NCBI GenBank assembly: GCA_937969445.1
Contig: CALBVZ010000023.1
Location: forward strand, 1-40,384
DNA length: 40,384 bases
Direction of reading: 5' to 3'
Source: an uncultured Octadecabacter sp.
Lineage (GTDB): Bacteria; Pseudomonadota; Alphaproteobacteria; Rhodobacterales; Rhodobacteraceae
Shown here piece by piece: positions 9,001 through 17,015 of the stretch; positions within the stretch are counted from its first letter, which is position 1; each line of letters opens with the position of its first letter. Made by a program: the position numbers and the translations under genes. Under the pieces are notes generated by a model that had not been told where the DNA came from, did no database searches, and saw nothing but the letters and a program-made list of their open reading frames with translations.

Positions 9001-10302
9001 TTACGTGTTCATAGAGTCGAAGAAGTCCGAGTTTGTCTTAGTCTGTTTCAACTTCGAAATCAGGAATTCAATCGCGTCAGTCGTTCCCATCGGGTTCAAA
9101 ATGCGACGCAACACGTAAGTTTTCTGGAGGTCAACTTTATCAACCAACAGGTCTTCCTTACGTGTACCTGATTTCAGAATATCCATCGCCGGGAACACGC
9201 GCTTATCAGCAATCTTACGATCAAGAACAATCTCAGAGTTACCCGTACCTTTGAATTCTTCAAAGATAACTTCGTCCATACGGCTACCAGTATCGATCAG
9301 GGCTGTCGCGATAATCGTTAAGGAACCGCCTTCTTCAATATTACGCGCCGCTCCAAAGAAACGTTTCGGGCGTTGCAGCGCATTGGCGTCCACACCACCA
9401 GTTAGAACCTTACCAGAAGACGGCACAGTCGTGTTAAACGCACGGCCCAAACGCGTAATGGAATCGAGCAGGATCACAACATCGCGCTTATGCTCAACAA
9501 GGCGTTTGGCTTTCTCGATGACCATTTCAGACACCGCAACGTGACGGGACGCCGGTTCATCGAAAGTCGAGGAAACAACTTCACCCTTAACCGAGCGCTG
9601 CATGTCGGTAACTTCCTCAGGGCGTTCGTCAATCAAAAGAACGATCAAATAACACTCAGGATGGTTCGCAGCGATAGAATGCGCGATGTTCTGCAGCAGA
9701 ACCGTTTTACCCGTACGTGGGGGCGCAACAATCAAGGAACGTTGGCCTTTTCCGATTGGCGCGACCAAATCGATAATCCGCGCCGAGCGGTCCTTGGTCG
9801 TGGGATCATCTGTTTCCATCTGAAGACGTTCTTCTGGATACAGTGGCGTCAGATTTTCAAAAGCTACTTTGTGGCGCGCGCGTTCTGGTTCTTCAAAGTT
9901 GATTTTTTCAACTTTAGTCAATGCAAAATAACGTTCGGTTTCCAAAGGCGCTTTGATAACGCCTTCAACAGTATCACCTGTACGAAGCGCATGAAGGCGG
10001 ATCATTTCCGGTGAAACATAAATGTCATCTGGACCGGGCAGATAGTTCGCACCGGGAGAGCGTAAAAATCCGAAACCGTCCTGAACAACTTCCAGAACAC
10101 CGTCACCGCCAATAACCCAATCATCCTCTGCTCGTTCTTTGAGGATCGAAAACATCATGTCGCCCTTGCGCATCGTCGATGCGTTTTCAATCTCAAGCTC
10201 TTCAGCAAGAGAAAGCAGATCTTTCGGGCTTTGCGCCTTAAGGTCTGCAAGGTTCAAACGGTCTGTCGGCATGTTTTCGTCAAGCACTACGTCATCGGAC
10301 AT
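9001..10302 (-). CDS. rho: Transcription termination factor Rho
   Basis: Hexameric RNA helicase that terminates transcription. It has an N-terminal SAP-like and cold-shock RNA-binding domain ([13 protein letters not shown]), Walker [10 protein letters not shown], Walker B region [12 protein letters not shown] and the C-terminal RIL and [10 protein letters not shown] motifs. Three in-frame ATGs are possible: 10338 (445 aa, no ribosome site), 10302 (433 aa, GGAG 8 nt upstream; chosen) and 10269 (422 aa, the common family length but no ribosome site). A small hairpin with a T-run lies directly upstream at 10346-10369. Confidence 0.95.
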   Translation of the reverse strand: MSDDVVLDENMPTDRLNLADLKAQSPKDLLSLAEELEIENASTMRKGDMMFSILKERAEDDWVIGGDGVLEVVQDGFGFLRSPGANYLPGPDDIYVSPEMIRLHALRTGDTVEGVIKAPLETERYFALTKVEKINFEEPERARHKVAFENLTPLYPEERLQMETDDPTTKDRSARIIDLVAPIGKGQRSLIVAPPRTGKTVLLQNIAHSIAANHPECYLIVLLIDERPEEVTDMQRSVKGEVVSSTFDEPASRHVAVSEMVIEKAKRLVEHKRDVVILLDSITRLGRAFNTTVPSSGKVLTGGVDANALQRPKRFFGAARNIEEGGSLTIIATALIDTGSRMDEVIFEEFKGTGNSEIVLDRKIADKRVFPAMDILKSGTRKEDLLVDKVDLQKTYVLRRILNPMGTTDAIEFLISKLKQTKTNSDFFDSMNT

Positions 10303-10345
10303 CAATAGGTCTCCGGCTGTTTTCACAGCATTGGTCATCTAATCA

Positions 10346-10369
10346 GGAAAAAGCCTTTCGGACGAAAGG
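10346..10369 (-). terminator. Hairpin plus T-run just upstream of rho (possible attenuator)
   Basis: On the minus strand a 6-bp stem (CCTTTC / GAAAGG, 10354-10369) with a tetraloop is followed by CTTTTT. No gene lies upstream on that strand for it to terminate, so it is either a rho leader attenuator, a stop for transcription leaving the origin, or chance. Confidence 0.4.
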
Positions 10370-10375
10370 TGTCTT

Positions 10376-10404
10376 TGCCTAAGCGTTCTAAGACCATGTG
10401 TCAA
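10376..10404 (-). promoter_or_regulatory. Candidate rho promoter
   Basis: Minus-strand TTGACA (10399-10404) matches the -35 consensus perfectly, with TAGGCA (10376-10381) 17 nt downstream as a poor -10. It would start transcription at the 5' edge of the hairpin before rho. Confidence 0.3.
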
Positions 10405-10461
10405 TTAACACAGGACGTTTACAAACTAGACATGTAGGCCGAGTGTTTTCTTTCTACCCAA

Positions 10462-10481
10462 TAAAAAGGATTAAAAAGGAT
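10462..10481. repeat. Tandem direct decamer repeat in the origin region
   Basis: TAAAAAGGAT occurs twice head-to-tail without a gap (10462-10471, 10472-10481); a third AAGGATG appears at 10493-10499. It sits on the rho side of the DnaA boxes. Confidence 0.7.
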
Positions 10482-10581
10482 GTTGTAGTAGTAAGGATGT
10501 GGACGGATTGAGAAAGTTGGTATCTCCACACAGTTATCCACGACAATCACCGATCAGAAGCAGATAAAATTTAGGCGAAGA

Positions 10582-10616
10582 GTTTTTAAATTATTGATAA
10601 ACAACGATTAAATAGA
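10582..10616. other. AT-rich segment, candidate DNA unwinding element
   Basis: About 80 percent A+T by eye, between the 10534 and 10662 DnaA boxes, in an otherwise GC-balanced region. The assignment as the unwinding site is inferred from position and composition. Confidence 0.45.
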
Positions 10617-10661
10617 TACGCAGAGACTTGATACCGTCAAATCGACGATTATGAACCAGTT

Positions 10662-10670
10662 TTATCCACA
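10662..10670 (+). promoter_or_regulatory. Consensus DnaA box
   Basis: TTATCCACA, a 9/9 match to the DnaA box. A pair of weaker boxes in opposite orientation follows at 10685-10701. Confidence 0.75.
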
Positions 10671-10814
10671 ACGATGATTCTTCCTTATCCTAAGTGGATA
10701 ACTGGGGTTAAGAATGGGAAAGCTCGTATAACTTTGCCGTACGTGGGATGCTGTTGCCCTTAGCCCCATTTCACCCCATCACGTGTGCACGCAGTAACCC
10801 ACTGGGATATCCAC

Positions 10815-11414
10815 ATGACTGAACCAATTATTTTGGCGTCCACTTCTGAAATTCGCAGTAAATTACTGCGAAACGCAGGGTTAGATCACACCATCACTCC
10901 TGCACGAATCGATGAAGATTCGATTAAGCGCGCTTTAGAAGCTGAAGATGCCACGCCGCGCGATATTGCCGATACCCTTGCAGAGATGAAAGCCCGCAAA
11001 GTTGCCGAAAAGGGGATCGGGGGCTTAGTACTAGGCTGTGATCAAGTGTTGTCGTTCAAAGGAGCAATCCTTTCAAAGCCCAAAACCCGACAGGAAGCAC
11101 GCGACCAACTCGTTGCGTTGCGCGGACAGCCACACCAATTACTGTCTGCTGCGGTCGTCTACGAAGATCTTAAGCCAGTTTGGCGGCATGTTGGTGTAGC
11201 TCGGCTTGCGATGCGTGACTTTTCAGAAGCGTATTTAGACGACTACTTAGACAGAAACTGGGACAGCATTCGCTGGTCCGTCGGCGGATACAAAATAGAA
11301 GAAGAGGGCATCCGCCTATTTCGTATGGTACAAGGCGATACATTCACCATTCAGGGCATGCCTTTACTGGAACTCTTGTCTTATCTCACTTTGCGCGGAA
11401 CACTGCCAACATGA
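10815..11414 (+). CDS. maf: Maf-family nucleoside triphosphate pyrophosphatase
   Basis: Hydrolyses nucleoside triphosphates to monophosphates, including modified or non-canonical ones. The 199-aa protein shows LASTSEIRSKLL (7-18), the catalytic GCDQV (74-78) and SKPKTRQEA. The DQ pair resembles the YceF (7-methyl-GTP) branch rather than the DT of YhdE. The ATG at 10815 is preferred over the GTG at 10785 because family proteins start just before the LAST motif; its 5' edge touches the last DnaA-box match. The stop overlaps aroE by 4 nt. Confidence 0.94.
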   Translation: MTEPIILASTSEIRSKLLRNAGLDHTITPARIDEDSIKRALEAEDATPRDIADTLAEMKARKVAEKGIGGLVLGCDQVLSFKGAILSKPKTRQEARDQLVALRGQPHQLLSAAVVYEDLKPVWRHVGVARLAMRDFSEAYLDDYLDRNWDSIRWSVGGYKIEEEGIRLFRMVQGDTFTIQGMPLLELLSYLTLRGTLPT

Positions 11415-12244
11415 CTGATCGAACAATCCCTCTCGCCGGCGTTCTTGGAAACCCGATTTCTCAATCCAGATCGCCACAGCTTTTTCGTCACTGGTTAAAG
11501 GCATATGACCGTCCGGGTTTCTATGTTCCCGTTCACGTGACAGAGGGCGATTTGGAGCAAGTAATTCGTACAATGCCAAAGATGGGTTTCGTTGGCTGTA
11601 ATGTTACCGCACCCCATAAAGTTGACGTGCTTGAAATAGCAGATCTTGCAACAGATCGCGCAACGTTGATTGGTGCCGCGAATACCCTGATCTTCCGAAA
11701 AGACGGAAAAATTCACGCCGACAATACGGATGGATACGGGTTCATTGCGAACCTAAAACAAGGCGCACCGGGTTGGGCACCCTCAATTGGACCGGCTGCT
11801 GTTCTTGGGGCAGGTGGTGCTGCGCGGGCAGTGATTGCATCATTGATCGACGTTGGTGTTCAGGAAATCTTTCTGAGCAACAGAACCCGACCCAAAGCTG
11901 AAGCGCTGAAAGCAGCGTTTGGAACCAAGGTCACGGTCGTAGATTGGGTGCAGGCTGGAAACATGTTGGAAGATGCGGCGACCGTCGTGAACACAACGTC
12001 GCTTGGCATGGCGGGCAAACCTGAGTTTCGCGTTCCGCTTGATGGGCTGCGACGCGGCACGGTTGTTACTGACCTAGTATATAACCCGCTTAAGACGCGG
12101 CTGTTGGTGGAAGCAGAGGCGGCGGGTTGTGTCGTCGTCGATGGATTGGGCATGTTGCTCCATCAGGCAGTCCCCGGGTTTGAACGGTGGTTCGGCGTGC
12201 GCCCTGAAGTTGACGTAGACACACGCGCAGCTGTTCTCGCATGA
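11411..12244 (+). CDS. aroE: Shikimate dehydrogenase
   Basis: NADPH-dependent reduction of 3-dehydroshikimate in aromatic amino acid synthesis. The 277-aa protein has substrate-binding SQSRSP (17-22), NVTAPHK with catalytic K70, NT (91-92), DNTDGYGF with D107, and nucleotide-binding GAGGAAR (133-139); NTTSLGM follows. It overlaps maf and coaE by 4 nt on each side (ATGA), so the maf-aroE-coaE-dnaQ set is one translation-coupled operon. Confidence 0.97.
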   Translation: MTDRTIPLAGVLGNPISQSRSPQLFRHWLKAYDRPGFYVPVHVTEGDLEQVIRTMPKMGFVGCNVTAPHKVDVLEIADLATDRATLIGAANTLIFRKDGKIHADNTDGYGFIANLKQGAPGWAPSIGPAAVLGAGGAARAVIASLIDVGVQEIFLSNRTRPKAEALKAAFGTKVTVVDWVQAGNMLEDAATVVNTTSLGMAGKPEFRVPLDGLRRGTVVTDLVYNPLKTRLLVEAEAAGCVVVDGLGMLLHQAVPGFERWFGVRPEVDVDTRAAVLA

Positions 12245-12834
12245 CGTTTGTTCTTGGCCTTACGGGGTCCATCGGCATGGGCAAGTCCACGACGGCACAG
12301 ATGTTTGCTGATGAAGGCGTACCTGTTTGGGATGCCGACGCGGTGGTTCGTAAGCTGTACGGTGCGGGGGGACCAGCCGCAGGTGTCGTGGCAAAGCACT
12401 ATCCCGAAGCGATCGAGAACGGTGCTGTTTCCCGTGAGAAATTACGCGCTTTGATCGCTGCGAACCCGGCTATCTTAGATCAAATTCAGAAAATCGTTCA
12501 CCCGTTGGTCGCTGCAGATCGTGCCGATTTCTTGGGAAACGTGGAAGCTCCGATTGTCGTTCTTGATATTCCACTGCTGTTTGAAACAGGTACGGACCGT
12601 CTTTGCGATGGAATAGTTGTGGTTTCGACCACGGGGAAAAACCAACGGGATCGGGTGCTTGGGCGTGGTGAAATGTCTGAAGCCGACTTCGAGCTAATTT
12701 TATCGCGGCAAATGCCAGATACAGAGAAACGGGCGCGCGCGCGGTGGGTCATCCTGACGCAAACGCTGGACGGTGCACGACGATCTGTAAAAGATATCTT
12801 AGCGGAAATTGCCAAGGAACTGCCCGATGCGTGA
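12241..12834 (+). CDS. coaE: Dephospho-CoA kinase
   Basis: Last step of coenzyme A synthesis, phosphorylating the 3'-hydroxyl of dephospho-CoA. The 197-aa protein carries the P-loop GSIGMGKS (9-16), WDADAVV shortly after, and DIPLLFETG in the middle, all characteristic of CoaE. It overlaps the aroE stop by 4 nt and the dnaQ start by 8 nt. Confidence 0.97.
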   Translation: MTFVLGLTGSIGMGKSTTAQMFADEGVPVWDADAVVRKLYGAGGPAAGVVAKHYPEAIENGAVSREKLRALIAANPAILDQIQKIVHPLVAADRADFLGNVEAPIVVLDIPLLFETGTDRLCDGIVVVSTTGKNQRDRVLGRGEMSEADFELILSRQMPDTEKRARARWVILTQTLDGARRSVKDILAEIAKELPDA

Positions 12835-13552
12835 GATCGTTCTTGATACTGAGACAACAGGTTTTGAACCAAGTGAAGGCGACCGTATCGTTGAAATTGG
12901 TGCGATCGAATTGTTCAACCATATGCCAACGGGCCGGACCTATCATCAATACATCAATCCAAAGCGGTCAATGCCCGCGGGCGCGTTTGAGATCCACGGA
13001 ATTGGCCCAGACCTTTTGGAGCCGCCACAAGATCCGACCCCTGGTCAAGTAATTCTACGCGACAAACCTGTTTTTGCGGACATCGCGCAAGCCTTTGTAG
13101 ATTTCATCGGCGACGCAAGACTTGTTATTCACAACGCCGCTTTTGACATGAAGTTTCTGAATGCCGAACTGGGTTGGTTGAACCGAACTTTGTTACCAAT
13201 GGATCAGTCGCTCGATACGCTTGCGATTGCGCGCAAAAAGTTCCCTGGTTCGCCCGCATCGTTGGATGCGCTGTGTCGTCGTTTCGGAATCGATAACTCA
13301 AACCGGACATTGCACGGTGCGTTGCTCGATAGTGAAATTCTCGCTGAAGTTTATCTTGAACTGATTGGAGGACGGCAGCCGGACCTTGTGATGGGTAGTC
13401 AAACGACCTCAAAGACAAAAGTTGAGGGTACCGATTGGCGACCGCAACCACGGCCAACTCCGCTCGCGTCCAAAATAAAAGCGGCGGAGGCCGATGCCCA
13501 CGCCGCTTTCATTGATACGTTGGGCGATGACGCCCTTTGGAAAAAGACTTAG
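12827..13552 (+). CDS. dnaQ: DNA polymerase III epsilon subunit (3'-5' proofreading exonuclease)
   Basis: Proofreading subunit of the replicative polymerase. The 241-aa protein has Exo I VLDTETTG (D7, E9), Exo II with [12 protein letters not shown], and Exo III with [14 protein letters not shown] (H and D), as in DEDDh exonucleases. The ATG at 12827 has AAGGA 9 nt upstream and lies inside the coaE end; the frame extends a few codons further but without family similarity. The C-terminal 60 residues form the less conserved alpha-binding tail. The stop overlaps the convergent secB stop by 4 nt. Confidence 0.96.
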   Translation: MREIVLDTETTGFEPSEGDRIVEIGAIELFNHMPTGRTYHQYINPKRSMPAGAFEIHGIGPDLLEPPQDPTPGQVILRDKPVFADIAQAFVDFIGDARLVIHNAAFDMKFLNAELGWLNRTLLPMDQSLDTLAIARKKFPGSPASLDALCRRFGIDNSNRTLHGALLDSEILAEVYLELIGGRQPDLVMGSQTTSKTKVEGTDWRPQPRPTPLASKIKAAEADAHAAFIDTLGDDALWKKT

Positions 13553-14067
13553 GCGTCAGCCGTTTTACCAGCTTGTTGCTGCTGCGCGCGAAGCGCGAGC
13601 TGCTGGCGATAGATTGCTACAAAATCAATTTGCTCAAGGTTCAGCGGCGGGAAGCCACCGTCACGTGTAACGTCACTGACGATGCGGCGGATGAACGGGA
13701 ATGTCATGCGCGGGCATTCGATCATCAGGTACGGGTGCATTTGCTGTTCTGGCACGCCTTCGATTTCGAACACGCCGGAATACTCAAGCTCAAGCATGAA
13801 CAAGTTCTTGTCCGAACCAGCGTTGGTTGAAGATACCTTCAGCTTGGTGATCACTTCATACTGGTTTTCAACGCCGCGCTTGCGTGCATCAAGGTTCACT
13901 TCAACCTTGATCTCAGGCTTAACTTCACCGTCGACACCTTTTTGCGCCATGACGTTTTCGAACGAAAGGTCGCGGACAAACTGGGCGAGAATGCGTTGTT
14001 TGATCTGTGGTGCCGCGGCAGCAGTTTCTGCTGCGCCGTTTGTTGTTACTTTATCTTCTTCGGCCAT
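13549..14067 (-). CDS. secB: Protein-export chaperone SecB
   Basis: Tetrameric chaperone that keeps secretory proteins unfolded and passes them to SecA. The 172-aa protein shows the SecB core [14 protein letters not shown], the central [16 protein letters not shown] segment and [21 protein letters not shown] near the C-terminus, ending in a glutamine/alanine-rich tail. The ATG is preceded by a strong GGAGG. Its place beside dnaQ matches the conserved origin-side gene order of alphaproteobacteria. Confidence 0.97.
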   Translation of the reverse strand: MAEEDKVTTNGAAETAAAAPQIKQRILAQFVRDLSFENVMAQKGVDGEVKPEIKVEVNLDARKRGVENQYEVITKLKVSSTNAGSDKNLFMLELEYSGVFEIEGVPEQQMHPYLMIECPRMTFPFIRRIVSDVTRDGGFPPLNLEQIDFVAIYRQQLALRAQQQQAGKTADA

Positions 14068-14123
14068 TTGGCCCTCCGGATTTCAATTAACTCACGCCCG
14101 TGTATCAGGCGCAAGTGCGAGCC

Positions 14124-14609
14124 TCAATGTTTAGTCCATCCTGATGGGCCGTCATTGGGACGATTGTCAGGGTCAATCTCTTCGAATTCACCATCAATTA
14201 CGCGATCATTCGGGTGTGATCGGTTTGGTTGAGAGCCATCAGGCCCCATTTGAAAAGACTGAACGTTCACGCGACTGCGCATGTAATTGTAAAGGCCGGT
14301 GCGCACGCCGGGAATCAAGAGAGCAAATCCGACAAAATCGGTAAAAAACCCTGGGGTAAGTAGCAAAGCGCCTGAAAATAAGATCATCGCACCATGTGCG
14401 AGTGGTTCTGTCGGATCCTGCAAGCTGGAAAAGGACGTGCGTAAGTCTAACATTGCCCGATTTCCCTGACTGCGCACCATCCATGCACCCAAGATCGCCG
14501 TTGCGATCACAATCGTGAGCGTCCAACCGAGCCCGATTGCGCCACCAACTTGGATAAAGAGAGTGATTTCAAGCAATGGGATGCCGATAAATAGCAAAAG
14601 CAAAAGCAT
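14124..14609 (-). CDS. fxsA: FxsA family membrane protein
   Basis: Small integral membrane protein of the FxsA family; in E. coli overproduction relieves F-exclusion of phage T7, and the normal role is unknown. The 161-aa sequence has a hydrophobic start with IPLLEITLFIQVG, a second membrane segment (WTLTIVIATAILGAWMV) and hydrophobic stretches around GALLLTPGFFTDFVGFALL, all FxsA hallmarks, then a polar tail. It is divergent from the Tim44-like gene and codirectional with secB. Confidence 0.9.
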   Translation of the reverse strand: MLLLLLFIGIPLLEITLFIQVGGAIGLGWTLTIVIATAILGAWMVRSQGNRAMLDLRTSFSSLQDPTEPLAHGAMILFSGALLLTPGFFTDFVGFALLIPGVRTGLYNYMRSRVNVQSFQMGPDGSQPNRSHPNDRVIDGEFEEIDPDNRPNDGPSGWTKH

Positions 14610-14731
14610 GGGACCTCCGACGAGCCAATGAATTATGTGGGCTAAGGTGGACTTGGCCCAATACCAGCCCTACATAATGTCGGTACCGCGATGTTACCAC
14701 TTGTCTTGAAATAATCTTGAAAGAAACGCAC

Positions 14732-15391
14732 ATGAATTCGCCCGCCATACAGCTTCTGGTTCTCGCAGCAATTGCGATATTCCTGATCCTTCGCCTGCGC
14801 AGTGTGTTGGGAACGCGGGAAGGATTTGAAAAACCCAGAACACAAAAGCCTGCGTCAAAGCGGCGAACTGGTCCCACACTTGAGGTAATTGACGGCGGGC
14901 CTGATCCGGACGTTACTGACTATGTTGATGCCGACAGTGATACCGGCAAGGCATTGTCTGCGATGAAAGCAGCCGATCGGTCTTTCAATGTTCGTGAATT
15001 CGTTCGTGGTGCGCGCGGCGCATATGAAATGATCTTGACGGGTTTCGAAAAGGGCGACCTTGCCGAAATCAAACCGTTCTTGTCCGATGATGTTTACGAA
15101 GCTTTTGCTGGTGTTGTCGAAGCACGCGAAAAAGATGGCCTTAGCGTCGATTTCACGTTTGTTGGAATTTCCGAAACGACACTTGTTGGCGCTGATTTTG
15201 ATGAGGCGACGAATGAAGGCGAAGTTTCGGTAAAGTTCGTGAGCGAAAGCACTTCGGCAGTTTATGATAAGGGTGGCGATCTAAAGGAAGGATCTACTAC
15301 CGACATCAAAAAGCAACGCGACGTCTGGACGTTTGGCCGCAAGATGGGCACTGGCGATCCCAATTGGTTCCTCGTCGCCACTGGCGAATGA
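14732..15391 (+). CDS. Tim44/TimA-like adaptor protein
   Basis: The 219-aa protein has an N-terminal membrane anchor (about 5-20, IQLLVLAAIAIFLILRLR) followed by a VLGTREGFEKP segment and a Tim44-like globular domain from about residue 75 to the end, beginning FNVREFVRGARGAYEMI. In alphaproteobacteria such proteins are annotated as Tim44-related; a role at the inner membrane, perhaps in protein export or quality control, is inferred. The ATG at 14732 is used rather than a TTG five codons upstream. The stop overlaps mltA by 4 nt, and export-related secB lies nearby. Confidence 0.88.
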   Translation: MNSPAIQLLVLAAIAIFLILRLRSVLGTREGFEKPRTQKPASKRRTGPTLEVIDGGPDPDVTDYVDADSDTGKALSAMKAADRSFNVREFVRGARGAYEMILTGFEKGDLAEIKPFLSDDVYEAFAGVVEAREKDGLSVDFTFVGISETTLVGADFDEATNEGEVSVKFVSESTSAVYDKGGDLKEGSTTDIKKQRDVWTFGRKMGTGDPNWFLVATGE

Positions 15392-16428
15392 AGGTTCGGG
15401 CGGCTGCCTTTGGGCTGTCGCTGATCCTGCAATCATATTTTGCGACAGAGGCGGCAATGGCCAATCCGACGTATCAACTTTTGCAATTTGAAGAGCTGGA
15501 AGGCTGGGCGGAAGACGACCATCAGGCCGCTTTCGATGTGTTCCTGTCCACGTGTGGCGATATGCGTGACCCCGCGTGGGAAGCGATCTGCGCTGTTGCT
15601 GGTCAGGGCCATGAAGCACGCGGGTTTTTCGAACGTTTCTTTACCCCTGTTCTTATTGAGGACGGAAAAGATGCGTTGTTCACAGGGTATTTTGAACCCG
15701 AATTGCGCGGTTCACTAAACCGTGGTGGTCCTTATCAGTACCCTCTTTATCGTCAGCCAGATGATGTTTCTTCTCCTTGGTTAACTCGTCAAGAGATTGA
15801 AGAAACCGGCGCGCTTAACGGTAAAGGACTTGAGATTGCATGGATAGATGATCCGGTTGATGTATTCTTTTTGCAGGTCCAAGGTTCGGGGCGCGTAAAG
15901 CTGGATACGGGCGGTGGCATTCGTGTCGGATATGGCGGCGCCAATGGTCACGAGTATTCGTCGATCGGGCTAGAGCTGGTGCGTCGCGGCATCTACGAGT
16001 CCCATCAGGTTTCTGCAGATGTCATCCGGAACTGGGTGCGCAATAACGGCCAAGAAGGTTTAGAGCTTTTGTGGGCGAACGACAGCTTTGTCTTCTTCCG
16101 TGAGGTTAACGAAGTGCCTGCCGATATGGGCCCGCTTGGTGCGATGAACCGGTCGGTTACGACGATGCGCACCGTGGCAATTGACCCAAGCTATGTACCT
16201 TACGGAGCTCCTGTTTGGATCGAAAAGCAGGGTGCCAATCCGCTCAACCGTTTGATGGTGGCACAAGATACTGGATCGGCAATTCGTGGATCGCAACGCG
16301 CTGACATTTTCTTTGGAACCGGCGATGAGGCGGGACGAGCGGCAGGGCGTATTAAAGATGGCGGGCGCATGGTGGTTCTAATGCCAATTCAAAGCGCCTA
16401 CGCGTTGCTTCCAGATGTGATCGAATGA
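15388..16428 (+). CDS. mltA: Membrane-bound lytic murein transglycosylase A (MltA)
   Basis: Cleaves the glycan strands of peptidoglycan, forming 1,6-anhydro-muropeptides. The 346-aa protein begins with a signal peptide (MKVRAAAFGLSLILQ..., cleavage likely after AMA at about 23), lacks a clear lipobox, then has the MltA barrel (LFTGYFEPEL, FFLQVQGSGRVKL) and the C-terminal 3D domain with AQDTGSAIRGSQRADIFFG, whose aspartates include the catalytic one. The ATG at 15388 overlaps the upstream stop by 4 nt. The product feeds the kind of recycling that AmgK/MurU would carry out. Confidence 0.94.
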   Translation: MKVRAAAFGLSLILQSYFATEAAMANPTYQLLQFEELEGWAEDDHQAAFDVFLSTCGDMRDPAWEAICAVAGQGHEARGFFERFFTPVLIEDGKDALFTGYFEPELRGSLNRGGPYQYPLYRQPDDVSSPWLTRQEIEETGALNGKGLEIAWIDDPVDVFFLQVQGSGRVKLDTGGGIRVGYGGANGHEYSSIGLELVRRGIYESHQVSADVIRNWVRNNGQEGLELLWANDSFVFFREVNEVPADMGPLGAMNRSVTTMRTVAIDPSYVPYGAPVWIEKQGANPLNRLMVAQDTGSAIRGSQRADIFFGTGDEAGRAAGRIKDGGRMVVLMPIQSAYALLPDVIE

Positions 16429-17015
16429 AACGGCCTCGACATTTGTCAGCTGAAGAAAAGGCTTTGTGGGAAACGGTGACGAAGCGGACAGAACCGCTTG
16501 AAAAACCTGTTGGAAAGTTGATACGCGCTGCACCCAAGACACCGAAGCCGTCGCCTAGCGTATCGAAGCCCCGGCCAATACCTTCGTTCAATATAGGCGA
16601 TGCAGTCGATCATCGATCAGACCATGATTTACTCCCATCACTTGGCCAACAAATGCGTGCCGCACCTGTTCAAATGGATCAAAAAGCCTACGGACGCTTG
16701 CGTCGTGGGAAGCTAAAACCGGAAGCGCGAATTGATTTGCATGGCATGACAATCGCGCAGGCCCATCCCGCGCTGACAGGGTTTATCTTGAGGTCGGCGA
16801 GCGCTGGGCATCGGCTTGTATTGGTGATCACTGGTAAGGGCAAACATCGCGATGACGGAGGTCCGATACCCACGCGCTTTGGGGTGTTACGCCATCAAGT
16901 TCCGCAATGGTTGGCGATGGCCCCGTTGGGTGGGTTGGTGATGCAAGTTACCGAGAGCCACATTCGGCACGGCGGGCAGGGCGCATATTATGTCTATCTA
17001 CGTCGAACTCGATGA
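16425..17015 (+). CDS. Smr-domain protein
   Basis: The 196-aa protein has a proline- and lysine-rich, probably disordered N-terminal half and a C-terminal Smr domain with DLHGMT (104-109), VITGKGKH (134-141) and HGGQGAYYVYLRR at the end. Smr domains of this kind are nucleases or nucleic-acid binders (MutS2 C-terminus, E. coli SmrA/SmrB, the latter acting on collided ribosomes). Which of these roles applies is unknown. It overlaps mltA by 4 nt and the convergent MFS gene by 18 nt. Confidence 0.92.
   Translation: MKRPRHLSAEEKALWETVTKRTEPLEKPVGKLIRAAPKTPKPSPSVSKPRPIPSFNIGDAVDHRSDHDLLPSLGQQMRAAPVQMDQKAYGRLRRGKLKPEARIDLHGMTIAQAHPALTGFILRSASAGHRLVLVITGKGKHRDDGGPIPTRFGVLRHQVPQWLAMAPLGGLVMQVTESHIRHGGQGAYYVYLRRTR

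Larger units (their letters stand above)
10339..10814. other. Probable chromosomal replication origin oriC
   Basis: A 476-nt gene-free stretch between divergent rho and maf. It carries DnaA-box matches: a perfect TTATCCACA at 10662-10670; one-mismatch copies at 10534-10542 (TTATCCACG), 10693-10701 (minus strand, TTATCCACT) and 10807-10815 (ATATCCACA); and a weaker TTATCCTAA at 10685-10693. An AT-rich segment at about 10560-10616 could be the unwinding element. A GATTC site (CcrM-type GANTC) lies at 10676-10680 and an exact tandem decamer at 10462-10481. The order parB-parA-rsmG-mnmG-mnmE-rho-[gap]-maf-aroE-coaE-dnaQ-secB resembles the Caulobacter/Rickettsia origin neighbourhood, though hemE, which borders those origins, is absent here. 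Confidence 0.8.

Noticed and set aside
9490-10014. 174-codon open frame on the plus strand opposite rho
   Set aside because: Lies entirely antisense to conserved rho codons; the translation has no recognisable domain and reads as a shadow of the opposite strand.
13682-14134. 150-codon open frame on the plus strand
   Set aside because: Antisense to secB and low in complexity (serine/threonine rich), with no family resemblance.
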